A stretch of 64,000 nt of DNA, taken from Natrialba hulunbeirensis JCM 10989. GTDB taxonomy: Archaea > Halobacteriota > Halobacteria > Halobacteriales > Natrialbaceae. The notes below the pieces were generated by a model. That model had not been told where the DNA came from. It saw only the letters and a program-made list of their open reading frames with translations, and did not search any database. The position numbers and the translations under genes were made by a program. The stretch is taken from contig NZ_AOIM01000014.1 of NCBI RefSeq assembly GCF_000337575.1, forward strand, positions 98,337-162,336. Direction: 5' to 3'. This document shows, piece by piece, positions 41,387 to 50,548 of the stretch. How positions within the stretch are numbered: position 1 is the first letter of the stretch; each line of letters opens with the position of its first letter.

Positions 41387-43454
41387 ATCCGACACGGTGG
41401 GTATCGTACCGAAGCGAGACTTCCCGGACCGTCCCGAACTCGCGGTCGTCTTCGTCCGCAGCCCCATCGTCGCTAACCGCATCGGCATCGACGGCGAACG
41501 TCTCGCCCTCCGCGAATTCGCCGTCGACCTCGTCAGCCAGTTCAATCTCGAACCGGTCTCCATCCGTCCAGACGTCCGCGGTGAGTTCGGATGCCGAGAG
41601 TGCCTCTCCACCGACGTGCTCGACCGTTCCGTCGTCGTACTCGAGTTGAACCGACGGCCGAACGCGCGTCCAACCGATTCGGGCATCCGTCCCAGCCCAG
41701 ACGACTTCGATCTCGGTGCCGACGTCGACGCCGTCGATGTCGATCGTCGTCCCGGAGGTGACGGTGTCGTACTCCTCCGCCCACTGGGTCGTCGCTCGTT
41801 CGCCGTCGACCAGCAACTCGTACTCGTCTGCCGAGCGTTCAGTGTCGTCGGTGTCGGTTTCGTCTTCCGTGTCTGCAGCCGCTTCTTCCGCCACCGCCGT
41901 ATTTGCCGCCGCATACTGCTGGCGTTCACCGAACTCGATCGTCGCCTCGACCGTCTCGCTCTCGTAGTCGTACTCGAAGCTCACGGAGCCTGGCGGCTGG
42001 GCCTGAAGTGATCTGATACTGTCGCTGTTTTCGATACCGTCCCAGCCGACGAGAATCCGGTCGCCGGGTTCGACGCCCTCGAGCGTCGCCGTCGCCCCTT
42101 CCGAGAGCGTCTCACCCGTCCACGGCTGTGCGGACGCCTTCGGCTCGGGTGCGTCCTCGGTCGGTCGATAGTACGGACGCTCGTCGTAGGCGGCGAGATG
42201 AAGCCGGTCACCGTCGAGCGGAAAGTCGTCTGCGTAGCTGACAGTGAACTCGCCGGTATCGACGTCGAACTCACCGTTGAACCAGAAGTTCGAGAGGACG
42301 GTCGTTCCGCTGCTCGAGCCGCCGAGTTCGTGGTCGTGGCGCAGTCTGACCGACAGGTTCGGCTCGACGTCGTCTATGTCCATTACGATCGTATCGCCTT
42401 CCTCGAGTTTGCCGTGGCCATCGGCCCAGATGTCGCGGTCGTATTCCTCGTCACCGACCTCGAACGTGAGGTCCTCGATCGGTGTCGGATCGCCGCGGCC
42501 GAGTTCGATCTCGAGGTAGTCGTCGTCGAGGTCGATGTCCCGGTCGACGCGAAGGAACCCAGGACTGTCGTGCTCTCTGATGGCGCGTTCGGCAGCGAGG
42601 TCGCGTTCGACGGTCGTGCTGACGAACGTCTCATCGACGTCAACCGAGGGCTCCTCGGTCGCGGTGTAGGCGAACTCCGCCTCGAGCGATTCGATCAGTT
42701 CATCGCTGATATCCGACTCGTCCTCGAACTCGAATCCGATCGACTGTTCCATCGTATCCGCGTCGATGACGGTCTGGGCGTGCGTGAAGTACGTCGGCAC
42801 GGCGTCCGTCTCGCCCGGTGTCATCAGCTGTTCGTCACCGGTGCGCACCAGACGCATGTGGCTGTCGCCAAAGGCCGACATACCTGCTTCGAGTGTCGAC
42901 TCGTCGTCCAGAAGGCGAGTTGCTTCTGCCGCGTTTGCGTCGACAGCCGCATCGAGCGTCTCGAGTTCGTTGGTGACGATGAGTACGTCGTCGTCAGTAC
43001 CGACGACAGCATCCTCGTCGTCGAGTTCAGTGTACTCGTACTCGAGTCCGGCGTCGGTTTCGCGGGACGAGGTGGACTCTTCTATTTCAACGCCGGACAG
43101 GACCGTCAGTGGCTGTGTGTACTCCTCGGAGTAGGATGTGACGAGAACGCTTTTCGAGATGTCGTCGGCGTCGAGGTCGAGGACGTTGACGTTCGGAAGT
43201 GGGTCGTTGGGCTGGTTGGCTTCGAGCAACCGGTCGTAGTTCGTCGCCATCAGAACCATCGAGTCCTGTGCAATCTCGGAGGGGAGATACGCGAGCAGGT
43301 CGTCGAACGTCGCGTCGGCGGTCGTGGAGGTCGTCGCGGTGTCGGTGCTGGTGTCGGTATGCTCGTCCGTCGCGGCGACGGTCGAACCCGCAACGGCAGC
43401 AGCCATCGTCGCACCGATTCCACCGAGGACCGAACGGCGGGGACACTGTTGCAT
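41367..43454 (-). CDS. Tat-secreted acidic protein of unknown function
   Basis: The 695-residue product begins MQQCPRRSVLGGIGATMAAAVAG, a Tat signal with the twin arginines at residues 6-7 and a signal-peptidase-like site near AGSTVAA. The mature protein is very acidic, with a first domain of about 230 residues of mixed alpha/beta, followed by beta-sandwich-like segments, including VGDEEYDRDIWADG, LEGVEPGDRILVGWDG and WAGTDARIGW. An Asp/Thr/Glu linker (about 520-545) separates the last part. No C-terminal membrane anchor is visible. It is likely exported in folded form; the function is unknown. A Met seven codons upstream is an alternative start. Confidence 0.78.
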   Translation of the reverse strand: MQQCPRRSVLGGIGATMAAAVAGSTVAATDEHTDTSTDTATTSTTADATFDDLLAYLPSEIAQDSMVLMATNYDRLLEANQPNDPLPNVNVLDLDADDISKSVLVTSYSEEYTQPLTVLSGVEIEESTSSRETDAGLEYEYTELDDEDAVVGTDDDVLIVTNELETLDAAVDANAAEATRLLDDESTLEAGMSAFGDSHMRLVRTGDEQLMTPGETDAVPTYFTHAQTVIDADTMEQSIGFEFEDESDISDELIESLEAEFAYTATEEPSVDVDETFVSTTVERDLAAERAIREHDSPGFLRVDRDIDLDDDYLEIELGRGDPTPIEDLTFEVGDEEYDRDIWADGHGKLEEGDTIVMDIDDVEPNLSVRLRHDHELGGSSSGTTVLSNFWFNGEFDVDTGEFTVSYADDFPLDGDRLHLAAYDERPYYRPTEDAPEPKASAQPWTGETLSEGATATLEGVEPGDRILVGWDGIENSDSIRSLQAQPPGSVSFEYDYESETVEATIEFGERQQYAAANTAVAEEAAADTEDETDTDDTERSADEYELLVDGERATTQWAEEYDTVTSGTTIDIDGVDVGTEIEVVWAGTDARIGWTRVRPSVQLEYDDGTVEHVGGEALSASELTADVWTDGDRFEIELADEVDGEFAEGETFAVDADAVSDDGAADEDDREFGTVREVSLRYDTHRVGFALPDR

Positions 43455-43617
43455 GTAGCCACATTTTAATTCCATCGGTACAAGTAGGTTATCATTACTT
43501 TCTACCCCAGAAATACGTCATCGTGAATGTGCTGTTGGTTGGAGATCGCATTGTCGCACCTAGCTATTGGCCCGTCGAAGCGCCGTTGAGACGACGGGTC
43601 TTAATCCGTGCAATACA

Positions 43618-44937
43618 ATGACTCCCGATATGACCGCGACGATTCCAGTGACGATTCTTGCTGGCAGCCTGGGTGCGGGAAAGACCACACTCCTCAATCA
43701 CCTGCTACAGAACGCTGGAGACCGTGATCTCGCAGTCCTCATCAACGATATGGGCGAGGTAAACGTCGATGCCGAACTCGTCGCCGAGGGGTCTGACCTC
43801 GACGTCGACGACGGGATCGCCGAACTCTCGAACGGCTGTCTCTGCTGTGAACTGCAGGACGACCTCGAGACGGCCGTCGTCCGGTTGGCTCGCAACCGGG
43901 AGTTCGACCACCTGATTGTCGAATCCTCCGGCATCTCCGAACCGGCACCGGTCGCTCGCCTCTTTACGACGACGTCGCGCGTGGCCGCCCGCTACGAGGT
44001 CGATTCGATCATCACGGTGCTCGATACACGGCTGTTCATCGACACCTTCGGCGGGGAGGCGGTTCCGGAACGAGAGACGGATCCCGCCGCGGAGTCAGAC
44101 CGACCACTGTCGGATCTGTTGATCGAACAGGTGGAGGTCGCCGATGTCGTTCTCTGTAACAAGGCAGACCGCTGTACGCCGGCGGAACTCGCGGAGGCGA
44201 CGGCACTGGTCGAAGCGCTTCAGCCCGACGTGCGGACGATTCAGACCGAGTTCAGCGCGGCCGATCCGGATCAGTTACTCGGTGTCGATCTGTTTGATCC
44301 GGCCCAACTCGACGAACGCGAGAGTCTGGACCGAGTGGCTGCAGCGGCCGATGATGGCCAGTATCAACACCAGGACCACAACCAGGGCAACGACCACCAC
44401 CACCAACACCGCCACCCCAACGATGTCTACGGCGTCGACTCCTTTGTCTACCGCTCGCGCCGCCCCTTCCACGCCGAGCGATTCGCTGCCTTCCTCCGAA
44501 CACTTCCAGAATCCGTCGTCAGATCCAAGGGAACCGTCTGGGTCGCGACCACCGACATGCAACTCACCCTCTCCCAGGCCGGCCCCTCGAGTCGCCTCAC
44601 CGCAACCGGCCCCTGGATCGCCGACCTCCCCGACCTCGAGCGCGACCTCTATCGATCTAACCGACCGGAACTCGAGTGGGACGACGAGGTCGGCGACCGG
44701 CAAACGGAACTCGTCTTCATTGGCACAGAGTTCGATGACGGTGGAGAGACCGAGGATACTTCCACGGATGACAACGGTTGCGAGCGCGAAACAGCAGGGC
44801 TCGAACAGCGACTGCGCGCGCGCCTCGCAGAGTGTCTGGTGACGGATGCTGAATGGGACCAACAGACAGATGGACAAAAGACGCAGTTTCCCGACGAGCC
44901 GGGGGGAGAAGCCGTTTTCCGGACGAATCCGTCATAG
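43618..44937 (+). CDS. COG0523 (CobW/ZNG1-like) GTPase metallochaperone
   Basis: The 439-residue protein has the P-loop GSLGAGKTT near residue 16-24, the metal motif GCLCCEL at about 69-75, VESSGISEPAP (switch II), CNKADRCT (guanine specificity) and a C-terminal CobW_C domain. A His-rich loop (HQDHNQGNDHHHQHRH within about residues 246-262) connects the domains and could load zinc or another metal. Proteins of this group insert metal into client enzymes. The ATG at 43618 follows a TTAATC box by about 20 bases; an ATG four codons later is an alternative. Confidence 0.9.
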   Translation: MTPDMTATIPVTILAGSLGAGKTTLLNHLLQNAGDRDLAVLINDMGEVNVDAELVAEGSDLDVDDGIAELSNGCLCCELQDDLETAVVRLARNREFDHLIVESSGISEPAPVARLFTTTSRVAARYEVDSIITVLDTRLFIDTFGGEAVPERETDPAAESDRPLSDLLIEQVEVADVVLCNKADRCTPAELAEATALVEALQPDVRTIQTEFSAADPDQLLGVDLFDPAQLDERESLDRVAAAADDGQYQHQDHNQGNDHHHQHRHPNDVYGVDSFVYRSRRPFHAERFAAFLRTLPESVVRSKGTVWVATTDMQLTLSQAGPSSRLTATGPWIADLPDLERDLYRSNRPELEWDDEVGDRQTELVFIGTEFDDGGETEDTSTDDNGCERETAGLEQRLRARLAECLVTDAEWDQQTDGQKTQFPDEPGGEAVFRTNPS

Positions 44938-45202
44938 CTATCAACTGGTCAGAACGGCCACGATAAACGAGACTCAGAATTACACGAATGTCTTATCTTG
45001 CTTGTTCTTAGGTCCTGTACTGTACCATCTTATGAAGGTGTTAGATTCGCCAATACGCCACTAACAACTGCTTTAGGACACTAATACGTGATTAACAGCG
45101 ACAGTCTGATTTTTGAAACGTATTAAAACTTTTACTGTTTTTCTCGACACGACGTACAATAACGTTTAGGTAGGCGCAGTTCGCCCGACCGGAGTAGGTA
45201 GT

Positions 45203-45850
45203 ATGAGCATCACCGACCGCCCAACCCCCGCCGATCCTGAAACGGAGTCGGCATCCCCGTCGGACGACACGACAGCGGAATCGACAGCCCTCTCCGACGA
45301 CGACGTGTTCCACATCCTCCAGACGTCGCGCAGGCGAGAGGCGATTCGGTACGTGTTACACAGCGAAGACACCGTCAAGATGGGTGCCCTCGCGGAACAC
45401 GTCGCCGCCCGCGAGCACGAGACCACCGTCGCCAAACTGACCTCGACACAGCGCCAGCGGGTCTACATCCCGTTGTACCAGTCCCACCTCCCCAAACTCG
45501 ACAAAGCGGGTGTCATCGAGTACAACAAATCACGCGGCATTATCCGCCCTGGTGAGCACCTCGAAACGTTCAGGCCATATCTCGAGGTTGCAACGTCGGA
45601 CACACCAGCAGACGACGCCCAATCGCTGCGTACGCGTCTCGACGGGCAGATCGATACCGACGAGACCTACTACGTGGCCACCGCGGCAGCGAGCGTCGGC
45701 CTGCTTCTCGCCGCCGCGTTCGGCCTGCTCCCCATCTCTGGACTCACCCTCGGGACGATCATCACAACGCTGTTCGTGCTCACGACGGTCGCGTGTGCGG
45801 ATGACCACCGACTGATCCTCAATCAGATCGCCGGTCGCCGTCGCAGCTAA
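45203..45850 (+). CDS. DUF7344 membrane-associated winged-helix protein
   Basis: A 215-residue protein with a disordered acidic N-terminus (about 35 residues), a winged-helix-like DUF7344 region at about 36-120 (DDDVFHILQTSRRREAIRYVLH, in parts; LPKLDKAGVIEYNKSRGIIR) and two C-terminal membrane helices at about 155-178 and 182-200. Proteins of this type are abundant in haloarchaea and are thought to be membrane-linked regulators. The 265-base gap upstream is AT-rich and contains T-tracts; no gene was found there. Confidence 0.82.
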   Translation: MSITDRPTPADPETESASPSDDTTAESTALSDDDVFHILQTSRRREAIRYVLHSEDTVKMGALAEHVAAREHETTVAKLTSTQRQRVYIPLYQSHLPKLDKAGVIEYNKSRGIIRPGEHLETFRPYLEVATSDTPADDAQSLRTRLDGQIDTDETYYVATAAASVGLLLAAAFGLLPISGLTLGTIITTLFVLTTVACADDHRLILNQIAGRRRS

Positions 45851-45875
45851 CCAAACGTAACGTCACCCGTCAAAA

Positions 45876-46733
45876 TCAGGACTCGACTCGGAACCGGACC
45901 TCGATTTCGTCAGGCCCTGTCACAGCGATCCCGTCGTCCAGTTCAGTCACCGTGTGCTGACTGGCCGCGAGTCGCTCTCGAATCGTCTCGAGTGCCGCCG
46001 ATTCTGGGACGACGATCTCGAACCAGGATAGCCCTCTCCCGTCGACTGGTTCGGTGCGGTGGTTCCACGTATTCCCAGCAACGTGGTGATGGTAGCCATC
46101 AGCGGCCACGAACACCGCGTCTGGCACTGTCGCTCGAATTTCGAATCCGATAGTGTCGACGTAGAAGTCCCTGAACGCGTCCAACGACGACGCTTCGAGG
46201 TGAACGTGTCCGACGTCCGTTCCAGCGGGGAGCGCTGACGCACCCGCACCCGCGGCAGCTGCCTCGATCGGGTCAAGGTCGAGCGGACGCGTCGTCATTT
46301 GAACCCCGCCGTCGGTACCCGCGGGCCACTCCGAACGCGGAAAGTCGCGATAGATCTCGATGCCGTTTCCTTCCGGATCGGTAGTGTACAGCGCCTCACT
46401 GACGCCGTGGTCGGACGCGCCACCGAGTTGCCAGCGATCCTGGAGTCGAGCCAGTGCATCGCCCAGCGCTTCGCGTGAGGGGACTCTGAACGCGTTGTGG
46501 AACAGGCCAGCAGCCGATCGGTGTCGGTCTGGTGCATCCGCGTCTCGCTTCAGGACGAGAAGCGGCGTCTCACTGACACCGAGAACGGCGGTCGTCTCCG
46601 ACTGCCGGAGCACAGTGAATCCGACGACGGTCCGGTAGAACTCGGTCATCTCCGTGAGGTCGGTGACACGAAGTGCAGTTCGGCCGATCCGTGCGTCCTG
46701 TGGGAGAACACCTGTATCTGGGTTCGGAGCCAC
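45876..46733 (-). CDS. VOC family protein (CatE/glyoxalase-type dioxygenase)
   Basis: With the GTG at 46733 the product is 285 residues, the usual size of CatE-type proteins built from four beta-alpha-beta-beta-beta modules. Blocks RTALRVTDLTEMTEFYRTVVGF, GIEIYRDFP, GHVHLEASSLDAFRDFYVDTIGF and YHHHVAGNTWNH (in parts) contain the candidate metal ligands His and Glu. It probably acts on catechol-type or thiol-conjugated small molecules. The frame stays open upstream, but that part would cross the operator and the divergent HxlR gene; GGAGG lies about 14 bases before the GTG. Confidence 0.85.
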   Translation of the reverse strand: MAPNPDTGVLPQDARIGRTALRVTDLTEMTEFYRTVVGFTVLRQSETTAVLGVSETPLLVLKRDADAPDRHRSAAGLFHNAFRVPSREALGDALARLQDRWQLGGASDHGVSEALYTTDPEGNGIEIYRDFPRSEWPAGTDGGVQMTTRPLDLDPIEAAAAGAGASALPAGTDVGHVHLEASSLDAFRDFYVDTIGFEIRATVPDAVFVAADGYHHHVAGNTWNHRTEPVDGRGLSWFEIVVPESAALETIRERLAASQHTVTELDDGIAVTGPDEIEVRFRVES

Positions 46734-46824
46734 GTCGATCAGTGCCCCCTCCTCAGAGACATAGCGCTGCCAGTACCCTCGACCCCGAGCACCAGCGAGT
46801 GTCGTAGTTTCATCACAGTACCTA

Positions 46825-46847
46825 GTTTGGCACCAAACCCATATATA
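46825..46847. promoter_or_regulatory. HxlR operator and TATA box between divergent genes
   Basis: GTTTGG CA CCAAAC (46825-46838) is a perfect 6-bp inverted repeat. The TATA box ATATATA follows at 46841-46847, giving a start about six bases before the HxlR ATG at 46876. Binding here would block both the HxlR gene and the divergent VOC gene. The operator role is inferred from position and symmetry. Confidence 0.55.
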
Positions 46848-46875
46848 CAGCAGGCAACAAGTGTGTGACCAGGTT

Positions 46876-47232
46876 ATGCCGACCCAACCACCCGAACCAG
46901 ATTCTGCGACGGACTCCGATATCGAACTGCACAATGCGGATGTCTGCAATGTCGTTGGTGCAGTTGCGGAGGTTGGTTCGAAGTGGAAACTCGTCGTCCT
47001 CAACGACCTCCAAGACGACGAAAAACGGTTCAACGAACTCAAACGGTCGACAGGTGCAAGCTCGTATACACTCTCGCGCGTTCTTGCCGACCTGGAGGAC
47101 CACGGACTCGTCGACAACCGCAAGGAACTCGAGTCACCCGTCGCCAGCTACTACACGGTAACTGAGAAGGGCCGTGCACTCTCCCCGGTCTTCGAGGCCT
47201 TAGACGAGTGGGGCGCAACCTGGCTCGACTAG
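46876..47232 (+). CDS. HxlR family winged-helix regulator
   Basis: This 118-residue protein has the HxlR winged helix: VGSKWKLVVLNDLQDDEKRFNELKRS (in parts), SSYTLSRVLADLEDHGLVDN as recognition helix, and VASYYTVTEKGRALSPVFEALDEW. The single Cys in NADVCNVV near the N-terminus could act as a thiol sensor, as in several aldehyde- or quinone-responsive HxlR proteins. It is divergent from the VOC gene and probably controls it. The ATG at 46876 is favoured by the TATA box 30 bases before it. Confidence 0.9.
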   Translation: MPTQPPEPDSATDSDIELHNADVCNVVGAVAEVGSKWKLVVLNDLQDDEKRFNELKRSTGASSYTLSRVLADLEDHGLVDNRKELESPVASYYTVTEKGRALSPVFEALDEWGATWLD

Positions 47233-47290
47233 ATCGGTCATCGTCTGGTGCCCTATCGCAACGAGAGAGAGCACCCACTGGTAACGCGAC

Positions 47291-47737
47291 CTACTCGAGT
47301 TCCTCGGCGAACGTCTCGAGTGCGCGTTGCAGTTCGCCTTTGCGTTTCCAGGCGGCGATTCGGTCGCCGAAGGGAAGGGGGGCGGCGAGGGAGACGGCGG
47401 AGCGGAGGGTGAGATGAGTGTGAGAGTGCTGTTGCTGATTCTGTGACTTCCCCTGCCCAGCCGCAGGCTCGAACTCCAGCCACGTCTCCATGTGCGAAAA
47501 CGGACCGCGCTCACCCGCTTGCGTATAGTAGATCGTTCCCTCGCGTTCTTCGAACTCCAGCGGAAGCTGCATTCCGGGGCCGCTAGCGATGACTGTTGTC
47601 GTCCCAGCTGTCTCGCCCTCATCGATATCGACGACGGTGAAACTCCCCTCCGCCTCGACGATTGTCGCCGGATCGAGGTGCGTCTGAAGTGTCGCCGGCG
47701 AGACGTCGATCGTTCGGGACACGGTGACCTCACGCAT
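47291..47737 (-). CDS. SRPBCC (START-like) family protein
   Basis: A 148-residue protein with the SRPBCC pattern: REVTVSRTIDVSPATLQTHL, a run of beta strands with TIYYTQAGERGPFSHMETWLEF, and a long C-terminal helix (AWKRKGELQRALETFAEELE, 20 residues). A Gln/His-rich insert (about 100-110) is unusual. The fold makes a hydrophobic ligand pocket. The ATG at 47737 is chosen; the extension upstream overlaps the promoter. Confidence 0.82.
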   Translation of the reverse strand: MREVTVSRTIDVSPATLQTHLDPATIVEAEGSFTVVDIDEGETAGTTTVIASGPGMQLPLEFEEREGTIYYTQAGERGPFSHMETWLEFEPAAGQGKSQNQQQHSHTHLTLRSAVSLAAPLPFGDRIAAWKRKGELQRALETFAEELE

Positions 47738-47870
47738 ACGTCTGCGGTTCGAGCGAGGCGTTATAAAGCCCGCTGCTCGTGTGTGCTCCGGGCGTAAGTT
47801 ATCCAGTGAGAACGCACTCACAGCGCCCACGACGGAAACGGCTAAGTGACTGACGCTCCCCTATCGCGCT

Positions 47871-48107
47871 ATGGCTGGCGATTCCGGCACGGACGGCGAC
47901 CGCGGCGGCTTTCGTGAGGGACTGGAATCCTCCGCAGGCGATCCGCGACTGCTCATCGTCCTCAACGCAATCCTCTCTGCACTGTTCGCCTGGTGGCTCG
48001 TCTGGGGCGCAGCGCTCGTCGGGGCACTCGAGTATAGTCTGGCGACGGTTGCCGTGGTTGCGGTTGGACTCTTTTTGCTGACGCATGTGATGACGCGGCC
48101 ATCGTGA
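47871..48107 (+). CDS. Two-helix small membrane protein
   Basis: A 78-residue protein with an acidic N-terminus and two helices (about residues 27-50 and 54-73), ending THVMTRPS. It is 85 bases upstream of the spermidine-synthase-like gene on the same strand and may be co-transcribed with it. The family is not recognised. Confidence 0.7.
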   Translation: MAGDSGTDGDRGGFREGLESSAGDPRLLIVLNAILSALFAWWLVWGAALVGALEYSLATVAVVAVGLFLLTHVMTRPS

Positions 48108-48191
48108 GCCGCCTGGGTCCATAGCACAGTCCACCGGCGCTGAAACGCCGAGGCGACAGGTACTCACGGCCGGCCCGTCACATTCCGGACG

Positions 48192-49817
48192 ATGGCCCTC
48201 CAGCAGGTCGCTGCGTATCGCCCGACGAAACCCGAACTCGCCGTCTTCGTCTCGGGGGTCACGAGCATGGGACTCGAGATCCTCGCCGTGCGGGTGATCG
48301 CCCCGCAGTTCGGGAACCATATCTACACCGTCGGCGGCATTCTGACCGTTCTCCTCGCCGCGTTGAGCCTCGGTTACTGGCAGGGAGGCAAGCGGGCGGC
48401 GACCGCGAGCACCCGCGAGATGAGTTGGCTCATGCTCGGGACCGCGGTCTACGTCGCCGTCGTGATCTTCGCGAGCGACCTGCTTCTCACGTACACCTCG
48501 ACGCTCGCGCTGCCGCCGCGCTACGCTTCCCTCCCAGCGGTTATCGTCCTCTTCGGCCCGCCGACCTACCTGCTCGGCTTCATCAGTCCCTACGCGGCCG
48601 AACTCTCGCAAAAGCGGGGCACCGGCGAGGCGTCGGGCCACGTCTACGCGCTCGGCACCATCGGCAGCATCGTCGGTTCCGGCGCGACGACGTTCATCCT
48701 GATTCCGTCCATGGGGATCGACGCGATCGGGCTCCTGTTCGGGCTCATGCTCGTCGCCACTGCACTCGTCCTCGTCGCACCGAGTCTCCCCCGTAGACCG
48801 ACCGTCGCGAGCGTGCTCGTCGCACTCGTCCTCATCGTCGCCGCGGCCGGCGGCCCCGCCATCTTCGACGTCGACCACCGCGGCGAGATCGTCCACGAAA
48901 CCCAGACGCCACACCAGCAACTCGAGGTCGTCGACGACGACAACGTCCGAACGATGTACCTAGACGGTGCCCGACACAGCGCGCTGAACAAAGACGACCC
49001 AGACGAGCACGTCTTCACCTACACGAAGTATTTCCACCTGCCGATGCTGCTGACCGACGAGATCGACGACGTGGACCGGGTGCTGTTCGTCGGTGGCGGC
49101 GGCTACACCGGCCCGCAGGACTTCGCAGAGCAGTACGACGCAACCGTCGACGTCGTCGAAATTGATCCATACGTCACCGACGCCGCAGAGGAGTACTTCA
49201 CACTCGAGGACCACGACAAACGCGACGACCTGAACGTCTACGCGACCGATGGCCGGCAGTTCCTCCAGAACACCGACGAGGAGTACGACGTAATCGTCCT
49301 CGACGCCTACAAGAAGGATCAGGTGCCGTTCCACCTCACAACCGTCGAGTTCATGGAACTCGCCTCGGACCGACTGGCCGACGACGGCATCCTCCACGCG
49401 AACGTCATCGCCGCGCCGAGCGGTCCGGCAGCCGAGTTCTACCACGCCCAGTACGAGACGATCAACGAGGTCTTCCCCGAGGCCTACAGCTTCCGTACCT
49501 CGGACGCGAACGCGATTCAGAATATCCAGGTCGTCGCGACCACCGACGAGAGCGCACCCGCGTTCGACGAGGGGGTACTCGAGTCCAGAAATAACGAGCG
49601 AACCGAAGCAATGGGGGTCGACCTCAGCGGTGCGATCGACAATAAACTCGACGAGCCAGAATCGGACGACGCGCCGGTGTTGCGAGACGACCGCGGCGAG
49701 GTGGATAGCCTACTCGATCCGATGTTCGGCCAGCGGTACGTGATCGAGGAGTCGGACGGTGGCAGCGTCGAGGCCGAAGCGGAGCCGGATGAGCCGGCTG
49801 CGTCGCTCGCCGGCTGA
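48192..49817 (+). CDS. Membrane-fused spermidine synthase-like protein
   Basis: The 541-residue protein has about seven membrane helices in the first 235 residues and a class I methyltransferase-like SpeE domain from about 250. The nucleotide loop VLFVGGGGYTGPQ, the acidic VVEIDPYV and the catalytic-region YDVIVLDAYKKDQVPFHL (in parts) are recognisable. In place of the aspartate pair of soluble spermidine synthase it has D-A-Y. Such fused proteins are common in archaea and bacteria, and their true product is uncertain. A Cys-free, Asp-rich C-terminal tail follows. Confidence 0.88.
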   Translation: MALQQVAAYRPTKPELAVFVSGVTSMGLEILAVRVIAPQFGNHIYTVGGILTVLLAALSLGYWQGGKRAATASTREMSWLMLGTAVYVAVVIFASDLLLTYTSTLALPPRYASLPAVIVLFGPPTYLLGFISPYAAELSQKRGTGEASGHVYALGTIGSIVGSGATTFILIPSMGIDAIGLLFGLMLVATALVLVAPSLPRRPTVASVLVALVLIVAAAGGPAIFDVDHRGEIVHETQTPHQQLEVVDDDNVRTMYLDGARHSALNKDDPDEHVFTYTKYFHLPMLLTDEIDDVDRVLFVGGGGYTGPQDFAEQYDATVDVVEIDPYVTDAAEEYFTLEDHDKRDDLNVYATDGRQFLQNTDEEYDVIVLDAYKKDQVPFHLTTVEFMELASDRLADDGILHANVIAAPSGPAAEFYHAQYETINEVFPEAYSFRTSDANAIQNIQVVATTDESAPAFDEGVLESRNNERTEAMGVDLSGAIDNKLDEPESDDAPVLRDDRGEVDSLLDPMFGQRYVIEESDGGSVEAEAEPDEPAASLAG

Positions 49818-49852
49818 TCGTGCTAAAACCCACCTCCCGCTGATCGCTGCCG

Positions 49853-50128
49853 TCAGCGGTAGATTTGTTGATACCGCTCGCGATACTCCCGTAGTGCGAT
49901 CCGTGCGCGTCGGCGTGACTGAAAACCGAAGCCGACGGCTGGACACTCCTCGTCCGGGCACGCCCAGACGAAGGTCTCCGAGCGCGGATCTTTCGTCACC
50001 GAGACGTCCCGCTCACAGCGCGGGCAGCACCATCCCCAGCGGATGTCGCCGGCGTACTCGTGTGCGTGCGAATCAGAACCAGAACCAGCGCCATCGCCAC
50101 CATCAAACCCAGAACCAGAACCTCCCAT
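49853..50128 (-). CDS. Small zinc-finger protein
   Basis: The 91-residue product has a Gly/Ser-rich N-terminal segment and a zinc site formed by WCCPRC (about residues 33-38) and ACPDEEC (about 55-61), followed by a basic C-terminus rich in Arg and Tyr. The ATG at 50128 is chosen because an upstream extension would overlap the next gene. It is convergent with the spermidine-synthase-like gene. Confidence 0.7.
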   Translation of the reverse strand: MGGSGSGFDGGDGAGSGSDSHAHEYAGDIRWGWCCPRCERDVSVTKDPRSETFVWACPDEECPAVGFGFQSRRRARIALREYRERYQQIYR

Positions 50129-50186
50129 TCGATACCGACCAGAATGCCGCCAGCCAGAAAGCGACTCGAGTACACCTGTGTACGCT

Positions 50187-50456
50187 TCAAGTGCGATTGG
50201 TACGACGGGTGTCACGCCGCACGGCGAGATAGAGACCGACGAGGAGGAGGCCGAACAGGACAGCGCCGCGCAGGCCGGCCATGACCGTGGCGAGGAGGAG
50301 TACGGCGAACAGCGTTAGCCCCCACGCCGGCGGATTCGCTACGCGGTGGTGTCTCGCGTTCAGCGTGACGCTCCCGCCCACGACTGCGAATGCGATGAGC
50401 GCGAGTAGTGAGGCCAGCAGGACGTTCGCGCTGTTGACCAGTTGGACCAGATACAT
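50187..50456 (-). CDS. Two-helix small membrane protein
   Basis: An 89-residue hydrophobic protein with two to three helices (SANVLLASLLALIAFAVVG, WGLTLFAVLLLATVMAG and AVLFGLLLVGLYLAV) and a basic tail. The two genes at 49853 and 50187 are on the same strand, 58 bases apart. No family is recognised. Confidence 0.7.
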   Translation of the reverse strand: MYLVQLVNSANVLLASLLALIAFAVVGGSVTLNARHHRVANPPAWGLTLFAVLLLATVMAGLRGAVLFGLLLVGLYLAVRRDTRRTNRT

Positions 50457-50548
50457 TGCCTGGACAGTACGCTGGAGGAGTATAAATACACTGAGCTGTT
50501 GGGTTGCTGGTGCGCTGCCGGGCTACGTGCAGATGGCGGTGTGCCCGC

